From contig JALHNN010000053.1 of assembly GCA_022843505.1 (NCBI GenBank), forward strand, positions 1 through 10,634: a stretch of 10,634 bases of DNA. The letters run 5' to 3'. This stretch comes from Sulfuritalea sp. (GTDB taxonomy: Bacteria; Pseudomonadota; Gammaproteobacteria; Burkholderiales; Rhodocyclaceae). The stretch's first letter is position 1. Each line of letters starts with the position of its first letter. Both the position numbers and the translations under genes were made by a program. Of the stretch, positions 1 through 6,057 are shown piece after piece. A model generated the notes under the pieces. That model saw only the letters and a program-made list of their open reading frames with translations, ran no database searches and was not told where the DNA came from.

Positions 1-120
1 GCGCTGGCGGCGGGCGCGGCGGCGGTGCTGCTGGCGGCGCTGCCCTACAAGCTCGGGCTGTTTTGCGCGGCGCTCGCCGGGCTGGCGGCGGGCGGCATAT
101 TGACGGAGCGGCGGCCATGA
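1..120 (+). CDS. azlC: AzlC-family branched-chain amino acid exporter subunit, C-terminal fragment
   Basis: Only the last 39 codons and the stop are inside the window, and the gene begins before base 1. The fragment is extremely rich in Ala, Leu and Gly (AALPYKLGLFCAALAGLAAGG) and ends in a short charged tail, TERRP. This fits the final membrane helix of an AzlC-type permease. The identification rests mainly on its neighbour: azlD begins inside its stop codon (ATGA overlap), the usual azlC-azlD arrangement. In that family the large AzlC and small AzlD subunits together export branched-chain amino acids or analogues. Another multi-pass membrane protein cannot be excluded from so short a piece. 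Confidence 0.72.
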   Translation, partial: ALAAGAAAVLLAALPYKLGLFCAALAGLAAGGILTERRP

Positions 121-428
121 GTCTCTGGGCGCTGATGCTGGTCTGCGGCCTGGTCACATTCCTGATCCGCTATTCCTTCATCGCCGCCGAGGGACATTAC
201 GAGCCGCCCGGCTGGTTCGTGCGCCTGCTGCCCTTCGTCCCGGTGGCCGCGCTGACCGCCCTGACGGTTCCCGAACTCCTCCTGGTGGACGGCGCGATAG
301 CCCTCGGCCGGGACAATCCTCGCTTCTGGGCCGGACTGGTCGCCGTGGCGATTGCCGCGGCCTGGCGCAACACCCTGCTCACCATCGGCGGCGGTTTCGC
401 CGTGTTCTTCCTGCTCCGGCATGCTTGA
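117..428 (+). CDS. azlD: AzlD-family small subunit of branched-chain amino acid exporter
   Basis: A 103-residue hydrophobic protein with three or four predicted membrane segments, roughly residues 2-22, 38-54, 66-84 and 87-101. Family features visible are the N-terminal LMLVCGLVTFLIRYSF segment, the VRLLPFVPVAALTAL segment and the C-terminal WRNTLLTIGGG motif. The ATG at 117 was chosen over the in-frame upstream start at 63 because it overlaps the azlC stop by four bases, indicating translational coupling, and gives the normal AzlD length of about 100 residues. AzlD works with AzlC in the inner membrane to export branched-chain amino acids. The substrate here is inferred from the family. Confidence 0.88.
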   Translation: MSLWALMLVCGLVTFLIRYSFIAAEGHYEPPGWFVRLLPFVPVAALTALTVPELLLVDGAIALGRDNPRFWAGLVAVAIAAAWRNTLLTIGGGFAVFFLLRHA

Positions 429-482
429 TCCGGCGGCTTCGGCTATGCTTGCCCTTCGTCCCGTCCCGAGGTTCCTCCGTCC

Positions 483-1538
483 ATGACTGCGCCGACTCCC
501 GCCCCGATCCGCCTGACCTCCTTCAGCCACGGTGGCGGTTGCGGCTGCAAGATCGCCCCCGGGCTGCTGTCGGAGATCCTGCGCGGATCGCGCGCCCTGC
601 CGGTGCCCAAGGAACTCATGGTCGGCATCGAAACCAGTGACGACGCCGCCGTGTATCGGCTCAACGACGAGCAGGCCCTGATCGCGACCACCGACTTTTT
701 CATGCCCATCGTCGATGATCCCTACGACTTCGGCCGCATTGCCGCCACCAACGCGATCAGCGATGTCTATGCCATGGGCGGCACCCCGATCATGGCCCTG
801 GCCCTGGTCGGCATGCCCATCGACAAGCTGCCGGTGGAGGTCATCGGGCGCATCCTCGAGGGCGGCGAGAGCGTTTGCGCCGCGGCGGGCATCCCCATCG
901 CCGGCGGCCACACCATCGATTCCGTCGAGCCGATCTACGGGCTGGTGGCGCTCGGTCTGGTGCATCCGCGTCACGTCAAGACCAATGCCGGCGCCCGCGC
1001 CGGCGACGTGCTGATCCTGGGCAAGGCACTGGGCGTCGGCGTGCTCTCGGCGGCGCTGAAGAAGGGCGCGCTGGATGCCGCCGGCTACGGCGCGATGATC
1101 GCCAGCACCACCAAGCTCAACACCCCGGGGCGCAAGCTGGCGCCGCTCGAGTCGGTCCATGCCCTGACCGACGTCACCGGCTTCGGCCTGCTCGGCCACC
1201 TGCTGGAAATCTGTCGCGGCTCGGGGCTCTCGGCCCGCCTCGACATGGCGCGAATTCCCTTGCTGCCCGGCGTCGCCAGGCTGGCCGGCGCCGGCTACAT
1301 CACGGGTGCCTCGGCGCGCAACTGGATCGGTTACGGCGCCGAAGTCGATCTCGCCGCGGGCGTCGGCGAGATGCAGCGCGCCCTCCTGACCGATCCGCAG
1401 ACCAGCGGCGGCCTGCTGGTGGCGTGCGCCGAAACCGCGGTCGATGAGGTGCTGGCGATTTTCCGCGACGAGGGCTTTGCCGACGCCGCCGTGATCGGGC
1501 GCCTCGACGACGGCCCGGCGCGGGTCTCGGTGGCCTAA
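483..1538 (+). CDS. selD: Selenide, water dikinase (selenophosphate synthase)
   Basis: A 351-residue protein that converts selenide, ATP and water to selenophosphate, AMP and phosphate, the selenium donor for selenocysteine and 2-selenouridine in tRNA. The N-terminal flexible active-site motif GCGCK places Cys20 and Lys23 where E. coli has Cys17 and Lys20, so this is the cysteine form and not a selenoprotein. Further landmarks are TSDDAAVY (Asp53/54), DFFMPIVDDPYDFG (71-84), AATNAISDVYAMGG (87-100), GGHTIDS (141-147), TDVTGFGLLGH (229-239, Asp230 binding Mg) and DPQTSGG near the C-terminus. Length matches the family. The ATG at 483 has only a distant GAGG at 468-471. It lies 54 bases after azlD with no clear promoter between them. 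The presence of selD implies selenoprotein or selenouridine genes elsewhere in this genome. Confidence 0.97.
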   Translation: MTAPTPAPIRLTSFSHGGGCGCKIAPGLLSEILRGSRALPVPKELMVGIETSDDAAVYRLNDEQALIATTDFFMPIVDDPYDFGRIAATNAISDVYAMGGTPIMALALVGMPIDKLPVEVIGRILEGGESVCAAAGIPIAGGHTIDSVEPIYGLVALGLVHPRHVKTNAGARAGDVLILGKALGVGVLSAALKKGALDAAGYGAMIASTTKLNTPGRKLAPLESVHALTDVTGFGLLGHLLEICRGSGLSARLDMARIPLLPGVARLAGAGYITGASARNWIGYGAEVDLAAGVGEMQRALLTDPQTSGGLLVACAETAVDEVLAIFRDEGFADAAVIGRLDDGPARVSVA

Positions 1539-2245
1539 GCGGTCAGCAGCAGGAAGACCGTCGGCCGCCTGTCCAGCAGGGGCGGCGCCTGCTTCTTCCA
1601 TTCGCCGATGCGGCGGGTGGCGATGCTTTCGCCGGCCAGCCCGAGGTCCGTCGCCAGGCACAGCCGCGTTGCCGGCTTGCAGGCCTGCAGCAGGGAGGCA
1701 AACAGGGCCTGGTTGCGATACGGCGTTTCGATGAAGATCTGCGTCTGCCCCTGGCGTGCCGACTCGGCCTCGAGCTCGCCGATGCGCCGGCTGCGTTCGG
1801 GTTCGCGCGCCGGTAGGTAGCCGTGGAAGGCGAAACGCTGGCCGTCGAGCCCGGAGGCCATCAGCGCCAAGAGCAGCGAGGAGGGGCCGACCATGGGTTT
1901 GACCACGATGCCCAGTTCGTGGGCGCGGCGCACCAGCAGGGCGCCGGGATCGGCCACCGCCGGGCAGCCGGCCTCCGACATCAGGCCGAGGTCGTGGCCG
2001 GCGAAGAGGGGGGCCAGCAGGCGCTCGATTTCGGCGGGCGTGAGCTTTTCCGGCAACTGTTCGATCTGCAGTTCGCGCAGCGGGACCGGGTGCTCCAGGC
2101 GCTTGAGTTCGGCGCGCGCCGTCTTGGCGTTTTCGACCACGAAATAGCCCAGGCGGCAGGCCGCCTCGCGCGTCGCGGGCGGCAGGTAGCTGGTCCAGGC
2201 CGCGTCGCCCAGCGCCACGGGGAGCAGCCAGAGCGTGCCGGCCAC
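1535..2245 (-). CDS. RsmI-like SAM-dependent methyltransferase (tetrapyrrole methylase fold)
   Basis: A protein of about 236 residues related to the RsmI/YraL 16S rRNA 2'-O-methyltransferases. Visible motifs, counted from the GTG at 2245, are an N-terminal GTLWLLPVALGD strand, SEAGCPAVADPG (90-101, matching the SDAGTP-SDPG loop of RsmI), the SAM-site segment GPSSLLLALMASGL (120-133), FHGYLPA (140-146) and ETPYRN (173-178). The reading frame continues upstream to an ATG at 2377, but those 44 extra residues are Arg/Ala/Pro-rich, come from a hairpin-rich intergenic stretch and precede the expected family N-terminus. The GTG at 2245 is therefore preferred; a TTG at 2263 is possible. No good ribosome-binding site is seen at any of these. 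Its target is uncertain, since genomes with this paralogue usually also have a true RsmI. It converges on selD with overlapping stop codons. Confidence 0.85.
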   Translation of the reverse strand: MAGTLWLLPVALGDAAWTSYLPPATREAACRLGYFVVENAKTARAELKRLEHPVPLRELQIEQLPEKLTPAEIERLLAPLFAGHDLGLMSEAGCPAVADPGALLVRRAHELGIVVKPMVGPSSLLLALMASGLDGQRFAFHGYLPAREPERSRRIGELEAESARQGQTQIFIETPYRNQALFASLLQACKPATRLCLATDLGLAGESIATRRIGEWKKQAPPLLDRRPTVFLLLTA

Positions 2246-2495
2246 TTCAGCGTGAACCGACAAAAAGGGCCGCGCCTGATATCGAGCGCAGCGAGCCGTT
2301 TGGGAACCCCCCGCGAGGGGGCGAGGCGGGAATTCGCGACGCACGCGTCGCGCCGCCGCAGCCGGCTGGCTGTGCAAAGCCAGCCGTGGGCCGCGCAGCG
2401 GGAAGGGGGGCGGGCCGAGCTTGCCCGCTCACGGCAAGGCAGGGTCGCAAACGATTCATGACGTGCGGGCGCTTACCGAAGCCATGAGCGTTGCT
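2246..2495. repeat. Intergenic region with three successive hairpins (REP-like palindromic element)
   Basis: This 250-base gap between maf and the methyltransferase, both on the minus strand, has no convincing gene. It holds three closely spaced perfect inverted repeats. C5/G5 around GCGA lies at 2308-2321. CGCGACGC/GCGTCGCG lies at 2335-2352 and is 8+8 on paper, though with its 2-base loop it would form a slightly shorter stem. A 9+9 stem, CGGCTGGCT/AGCCAGCCG around a 6-base loop, lies at 2363-2386. None is followed by a T run, so they do not look like a simple terminator. The dense palindromes suggest a dispersed intergenic repeat, but only one copy is visible here. The open frames crossing it give low-complexity Arg/Ala/Pro peptides and are rejected as genes. 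Confidence 0.6.
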
Positions 2496-3077
2496 TCAGG
2501 GCAGGGCCAGGCCGGCCTTGCGCAGCATGTCGCAGAGCGCGATCAGCGGCAGACCGATCAAGGCATTCGGGTCGTCGCCGCGCAGGTAGGACAGCAGGCT
2601 GATGCCGAGTCCCTCGGACTTGGCGCTGCCGGCGCAGTTGAGCGCGTCTTCCTTGTCCAGGTAGGACTCGATCTCGGCGTCCGCGAGTTCGCGGAAGCCG
2701 ACGTGGATATCGACGCAGCGGGTCTGCGCCGCTCCGCTCGCGGCGTCGAGCAGGCACAGGCCGGTATGGAAGACGATTTCCCGCCCGCTCATGGCTCGCA
2801 GCTGGTTGCGGGCATTGGCGCGCGTACCCGGTTTGCCGAAGCGTTCGTCGCCGACGGCGGCGACCTGGTCGGAACCGATGATCAGGGCGTCGGGAAAGGC
2901 CGCGGCGACGGCGCGGGCCTTGGATTCGGCCAGGCGCAGCGCGGTGGCCTCGGGGGCCTCTCCCGGCAGCGCCGACTCGTCGACCTCGGGTGCGGCAACC
3001 TCGAAGGGCAATTGCAGGCGCTGCAGCAGTTCGCGGCGATACGGCGAGGTCGAAGCGAGGACAAGAATGCGCTGCAT
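2496..3077 (-). CDS. maf: Maf family nucleotide pyrophosphatase, YceF type
   Basis: A 193-residue Maf/HAM1-fold enzyme. The YceF subgroup in E. coli hydrolyses 7-methyl-GTP to its monophosphate, acting as a house-cleaning enzyme. Subgroup signatures are LASTSPYRRELLQRL (7-21), APEVDESALPGEAP (29-42), LRLAESKARA, IIGSDQV with the presumed catalytic Asp70, GKPGTRANARNQLRAMSG (81-98) and CAGSAKSEGLG-DPNALIGLPLIALC (148-182). SDQV is typical of YceF, whereas dTTPase-type Maf proteins have DTVV. The ATG at 3077 was chosen because the family begins directly with RILVLASTSP, so the longer open frame upstream to 3476 is antisense to yceD. The gene is divergent from yceD, exactly as yceF is from yceD in E. 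coli, with only 43 bases between the starts. Confidence 0.96.
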   Translation of the reverse strand: MQRILVLASTSPYRRELLQRLQLPFEVAAPEVDESALPGEAPEATALRLAESKARAVAAAFPDALIIGSDQVAAVGDERFGKPGTRANARNQLRAMSGREIVFHTGLCLLDAASGAAQTRCVDIHVGFRELADAEIESYLDKEDALNCAGSAKSEGLGISLLSYLRGDDPNALIGLPLIALCDMLRKAGLALP

Positions 3078-3081
3078 GGGC

Positions 3082-3109
3082 TTGATCCGAAAGGGGCCGG
3101 CATGATAAC
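3082..3109 (+). promoter_or_regulatory. Candidate sigma-70 promoter for the yceD-rpmF-plsX-fab cluster
   Basis: TTGATC at 3082-3087 (4/6 to the -35 consensus) and GATAAC at 3104-3109 (4/6 to the -10) are separated by 16 bases in the short divergent gap before yceD. The predicted transcript start near 3116 leaves almost no leader before the ATG at 3121. Either translation is leaderless, or it starts at the GTG at 3142, or the promoter lies elsewhere. Confidence 0.35.
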
Positions 3110-3110
3110 A
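3102..3110 (-). promoter_or_regulatory. Candidate extended -10 promoter for maf
   Basis: On the minus strand this site reads TGTTATCAT, an extended -10 (TG-N-TATCAT, five of six matches to TATAAT). No good -35 lies 16-18 bases upstream. It would give a leader of about 19 bases before the maf ATG at 3077. It overlaps the plus-strand -10 candidate for yceD. Prediction from sequence only. Confidence 0.4.
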
Positions 3111-3120
3111 TTCGCCGTTT

Positions 3121-3639
3121 ATGTCGCGCGAGCCCCGGCCAGTGTCTGATTCACTTGACGGAACGGTCATCGACTCGCTGGAATTCGCGCGCAGCGGGGC
3201 CTCCTTGCAGCGCAGCGTCGGTTTCGACGCCCTGCCGCGGCTGGCGGACCTGCTGGCCGCAACGGACGGCACCCTGAAGGTTCGGGTGGACGGCCGGCGC
3301 GACGCACAGGGCAAGTCGTGGTTGTTGATCGATGTCGAGGGGGCGCCGGAATTGCGCTGCCAGCGATGCCTGGGCGGAGTGCGGCACGAACTGAGGATCA
3401 AGAGCCGTTTGCAGTTGGTTGGGCCGGGAGAGGAGTGGCCGGACGAAGATCTGGCTGATGACAGCGCCGACGCCATCGAGGCGGATAGAGAACTGGCGGT
3501 GCTGTCCCTGGTGGAAGATGAAGTGTTGCTGGCTTTGCCGATCGCCCCTCGTCACGACAAGTGCGAGGTGCCATCGGAGAATGCCGCAGGGAATGGATCA
3601 TCGCCGTTTGCGGCGCTGGCCGCGTTGAAGAAGGTTTGA
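3121..3639 (+). CDS. yceD: YceD/DUF177 family protein (23S rRNA accumulation protein)
   Basis: A 172-residue DUF177 protein, close to E. coli YceD in length. Family marks are IDSLEFARSG near the N-terminus, the CQRCLGGV motif (80-87) after a beta-rich segment, an acidic stretch (EEWPDEDLADDSADAIEAD, 104-122), LVEDEVLLALPIAPRH (130-145) and a further Cys148. It ends in the PFAALAALKK tail common to the family. In bacteria and plastids DUF177 proteins are tied to 23S rRNA accumulation or 50S assembly, which fits co-location with rpmF 14 bases downstream. The molecular mechanism is not established. The start is uncertain. The ATG at 3121 lacks a ribosome-binding site, and a GTG at 3142 would remove seven residues while keeping the conserved part. 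Confidence 0.93.
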   Translation: MSREPRPVSDSLDGTVIDSLEFARSGASLQRSVGFDALPRLADLLAATDGTLKVRVDGRRDAQGKSWLLIDVEGAPELRCQRCLGGVRHELRIKSRLQLVGPGEEWPDEDLADDSADAIEADRELAVLSLVEDEVLLALPIAPRHDKCEVPSENAAGNGSSPFAALAALKKV

Positions 3640-3653
3640 CAAGGAGTAGCGAA

Positions 3654-3833
3654 ATGGCAGTACAACAGAACAAGAAGTCCCCCTCCAAGCGCGGCATGCA
3701 TCGTGCGCACGATTTCCTGACCGCGCCCCCGCTGGCCGTCGAGCCGACCACCGGCGAAGTGCACCTGCGCCACCATATTTCTCCGTCCGGCGTCTATCGC
3801 GGCAAGAAGGTGGTCAAGGCCAAGGGCGAGTAA
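3654..3833 (+). CDS. rpmF: 50S ribosomal protein L32
   Basis: A 59-residue basic protein starting MAVQQNKKSPSKRGMHRAHDFL and containing the L32 core GEVHLRHHISPSGVYRGKKVV. It has no cysteines, so it is the zinc-independent form seen in many proteobacteria. A strong AAGGAG site at 3641-3646 lies seven bases before the ATG at 3654, the best translation signal in this part of the cluster. It sits between yceD and plsX, the arrangement conserved in proteobacteria, and is followed by a strong intrinsic terminator that probably separates it in part from the lipid genes. Confidence 0.98.
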   Translation: MAVQQNKKSPSKRGMHRAHDFLTAPPLAVEPTTGEVHLRHHISPSGVYRGKKVVKAKGE

Positions 3834-3849
3834 TCCCAATCGGCGAAAT

Positions 3850-3883
3850 CGGCCGGATGCGTAGCCCGCGTCCGGCCGTTTTT
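3850..3883 (+). terminator. Intrinsic terminator or attenuator between rpmF and plsX
   Basis: A 12-base-pair stem joins 3850-3861 and 3867-3878, GC-rich with a single U-G wobble (3858/3870). The loop is TAGCC, and five T residues follow at once (3879-3883). This has every element of a rho-independent terminator. It lies 16 bases after the rpmF stop and 30 bases before the plsX ATG. It would allow more yceD-rpmF than plsX-fab transcript. No clear promoter is visible between it and plsX, so partial read-through is inferred. Confidence 0.82.
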
Positions 3884-3913
3884 ACATAGAGCTTCGGCAC
3901 ACAGACTTCGACG

Positions 3914-4942
3914 ATGGCGATCACCCTCGCGGTGGATTGCATGGGCGGCGACCACGGTCCCTCGGTCACGCTGCCTGCCGTGCTCGAGTTCCTGCGCCAT
4001 GACGCGGACTGTTCGGCCATCCTGGTCGGGCGCGAAGAGGTTCTTGGTCCGCGGCTCGCCGCGCTTTCCGCCGGAGGCCTGAAGCAGCGCCTGTCGCTGC
4101 ATCACGCCTCCGAAGTCGTCGATATGGACGAGGCCGTGGCCAGCGCCATGCGCGGCAAGAAGGATTCCTCGATGCGGGTCGCCATCGACCTGGTCAAGGA
4201 GGGCAAGGCCGGCGCCGCGGTGTCCGCCGGCAACACCGGCGCCCTGATGGCGATTTCCCGCTTCGTGCTCAAGACCCTGCCCGGCATCGACCGTCCGGCG
4301 ATCTGTTCCATCCTGCCCTCCCAGCGCGGCAGCACCTACGTGCTCGACCTCGGCGCCAACGTCGATTGCAGCCCGGAGCACCTGCTGCAGTTCGGCATCA
4401 TGGGCTCGGCGCTGGTGTCCGCGCTGGAACACAAGGAGCGGCCCTCGGTAGGCCTGCTCAACATCGGCGAGGAAGAAATCAAGGGCAACGAGGTGGTCAA
4501 GCGCGCCGCCGAGTTGCTGCGCGCCACCGACCTCAACTTCGTCGGCAACGTCGAGGGCGACGACATCTTCAAGGGCAAGGCCGACGTCGTGGTCTGCGAC
4601 GGTTTTGTCGGCAACATCACGCTCAAGGCCTCCGAGGGACTGGCGCACATGATCGGCGGCGCGCTGAAACAGGAGTTCGGCCGCAACATCTTCACCAAGC
4701 TCGCGGCGCTGGCGGCGATGCCGGTGCTCAAGGCTTTTCGCCAGCGCTTCGATCCGCGCCGCTACAACGGCGCCAGCCTGCTCGGCCTCAAGGGCATCGT
4801 GGTCAAGAGCCACGGTTCGGCCGACCAGTTTGCCTTCTGGCACGCCCTGGAAAAGGCCGCCGAGGAAGCGCGCCAGCACCTGCCGGAGACCATCGCCGCA
4901 CGCATGGCCGCCGTGGCGCCAGCGCCGACTCTTTGCGATTGA
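3914..4942 (+). CDS. plsX: Phosphate acyltransferase PlsX
   Basis: A 342-residue enzyme that converts acyl-ACP and phosphate to acyl-phosphate, the donor PlsY uses to acylate glycerol-3-phosphate at the start of phospholipid synthesis. Signatures are AVDCMGGDHGP (6-16), AVSAGNTGALM, SQRGSTYVLDLGANVDC, LNIGEEEIKGNE, NFVGNVEGDDIFKGKADVVVCDGFVGN and GLKGIVVKSHGSAD near the C-terminus. Length and full motif order match the family. The ATG at 3914 gives the expected N-terminus MAITLAVDCMGGD. No ribosome-binding site is obvious upstream, which is unusual in this cluster. It follows a terminator-like hairpin and precedes fabH by 13 bases, so plsX and fabH are very likely co-transcribed. Confidence 0.97.
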   Translation: MAITLAVDCMGGDHGPSVTLPAVLEFLRHDADCSAILVGREEVLGPRLAALSAGGLKQRLSLHHASEVVDMDEAVASAMRGKKDSSMRVAIDLVKEGKAGAAVSAGNTGALMAISRFVLKTLPGIDRPAICSILPSQRGSTYVLDLGANVDCSPEHLLQFGIMGSALVSALEHKERPSVGLLNIGEEEIKGNEVVKRAAELLRATDLNFVGNVEGDDIFKGKADVVVCDGFVGNITLKASEGLAHMIGGALKQEFGRNIFTKLAALAAMPVLKAFRQRFDPRRYNGASLLGLKGIVVKSHGSADQFAFWHALEKAAEEARQHLPETIAARMAAVAPAPTLCD

Positions 4943-4955
4943 GGACCGGAGCGAG

Positions 4956-5924
4956 ATGATCCATACCCGCGTCAGCGGCACCGGCAGCTACCTGCCCGGG
5001 CAGGCGATAGGCAACGCCGAATTGATCGCGCGCTACCAGCTCGATTCCTCAGACGACTGGATCGTCGAGCGCACCGGCATCCGCGCCCGCCATCTGGCCG
5101 CGCCCGGCGTCGCCAGCAGCGACCTTGCGCTGGAGGCCAGCCGTCGCGCCCTGCAGGCCGCGGGCTGCGAGGCCAACGACCTCGACCTGATCATCGTCGC
5201 CACCTCGACGCCGGATTTCGTCTTTCCCAGCACCGCCGCGCTGCTGCAGCACAAGCTGGGCAACAGCAACGGCGCGGCGGCCTTCGACGTGCAGGCGGTG
5301 TGCAGCGGCTTTGTGTACGCCATGACCATCGCCGAGAAATTCATCCGCTCCGGCTCGCACAAGCGCGCCCTGGTGGTCGGCGCCGAGGTGTTCTCGCGCA
5401 TCCTCGACTGGACGGATCGCGGCACCTGCGTGCTGTTCGGCGACGGCGCGGGTGCCGTGGTGCTCGAGGCGGCCGCCGAGCCCGGAATCCTCGCCAGCGC
5501 CTTCCATGCCGACGGCAGCCACCACGGCATCCTGTCCGTGCCGGGGCAGGTCTGCGGCGGCGGGGTGATCGGCGATCCCTTCCTGCGCATGGACGGCCAG
5601 GCCGTGTTCAAGTTCGCCGTGCGTGTGCTCGCCGATGTCGCCCATGAAGTGCTTGCCGCCGCCGGCATGACGACGGCACAGGTCGATTGGCTGATCCCGC
5701 ACCAGGCCAACGTGCGCATCCTGCAATCGACGGCGAAGAAGCTGCACCTGGCGCCGGAGAACTGCATCGTCACGGTCTCGCAGCACGGCAACACCTCGGC
5801 CGCCTCGATCCCGCTGGCCTTCGACGAGGCCGTGCGCGACGGCCGCATCACGCGCGGCCAGCACCTCCTGCTCGAAGGCGTGGGCGGCGGCTTCACCTGG
5901 GGCGCTGCCCTGCTCAAGTACTGA
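4956..5924 (+). CDS. fabH: Beta-ketoacyl-ACP synthase III
   Basis: A 322-residue condensing enzyme that joins acetyl-CoA (or another short acyl-CoA) to malonyl-ACP and so starts fatty-acid chains. The catalytic triad is complete: Cys116 in DVQAVCSGF, His249 in LIPHQANVRI and Asn279 in QHGNTSAAS. Also visible are DDWIVERTGIRARH (33-46), ATSTPDFVFPSTA (82-94), FGDGAGAVVL (161-170) and the C-terminal LEGVGGGFTWGAALL (306-320). The ATG at 4956 has GGAG at 4948-4951 and yields the normal N-terminus MIHTRVSGTGSYLP. The frame is open further upstream into plsX, but that part is plsX in another frame. The gap to plsX is 13 bases. Confidence 0.98.
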   Translation: MIHTRVSGTGSYLPGQAIGNAELIARYQLDSSDDWIVERTGIRARHLAAPGVASSDLALEASRRALQAAGCEANDLDLIIVATSTPDFVFPSTAALLQHKLGNSNGAAAFDVQAVCSGFVYAMTIAEKFIRSGSHKRALVVGAEVFSRILDWTDRGTCVLFGDGAGAVVLEAAAEPGILASAFHADGSHHGILSVPGQVCGGGVIGDPFLRMDGQAVFKFAVRVLADVAHEVLAAAGMTTAQVDWLIPHQANVRILQSTAKKLHLAPENCIVTVSQHGNTSAASIPLAFDEAVRDGRITRGQHLLLEGVGGGFTWGAALLKY

Positions 5925-5971
5925 TCGGCATTCATCAAGTCGAAACTTCGCAAGCTGAAAATCACACAATC

Positions 5972-6037
5972 ATGAAATTCGCACTCGTGTTTAGTTCCGG
6001 CATAACGCCCGCAGGCGCGGGCATTAGCCTTCACTGA
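5972..6037 (+). other. 21-codon mini-ORF duplicating the fabD N-terminus
   Basis: This short open frame begins MKFALVFSSG and stops 20 bases before the fabD ATG. Its first seven codons (5972-5992) encode the same MKFALVF as fabD codons 1-7 (6058-6078). The two 21-base stretches differ at three positions, all synonymous third bases. The flanking bases are not duplicated, and no ribosome-binding site precedes this ATG, whereas fabD has AAAGGA at 6047-6052. The mini-ORF is out of frame with fabD by two bases. It may be a disrupted former fabD start left after an insertion or duplication, or a leader peptide. Whether it is translated is unknown. Confidence 0.6.
5999..6029. repeat. REP-like imperfect palindrome in the fabH-fabD gap
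   Basis: The core is a perfect 6+6 stem, GCCCGC/GCGGGC (6007-6012, 6017-6022), around an AGGC loop. It extends outward through a C/A mismatch to TAA/TTA (6003-6005, 6024-6026) and, past a bulged A at 6002, to GGC/GCC (5999-6001, 6027-6029). No T run follows, so it is not a standard terminator. Its size and layout resemble repetitive extragenic palindromes, but only one copy is in view. It lies inside the mini-ORF that duplicates the fabD start. Confidence 0.5.
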
Positions 6038-6057
6038 AGACTCGTGAAAGGAACGAA

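Noticed and set aside
425..449. Possible promoter for selD (TTGATC at 425 and TATGCT at 444)
   Set aside because: The spacing is only 13 bases, too short for a sigma-70 promoter, and the match is weak. Read-through from azlCD is as likely.
540..552. Possible selenocysteine in SelD
   Set aside because: The active-site motif is encoded with ordinary Cys codons (GCGCK) and no in-frame TGA occurs there.
45..1661. 538-residue minus-strand open frame opposite azlD and selD
   Set aside because: It is antisense to clearly recognisable azlD and selD. Its composition is Gly/Ala/Arg/His/Gln-rich with no domain, typical of shadow frames in high-GC DNA.
2247..2459. 70-residue minus-strand open frame in the maf-methyltransferase gap
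   Set aside because: It is made of Arg/Pro/Ala-rich sequence read through the hairpin cluster, with no ribosome-binding site or recognisable domain.
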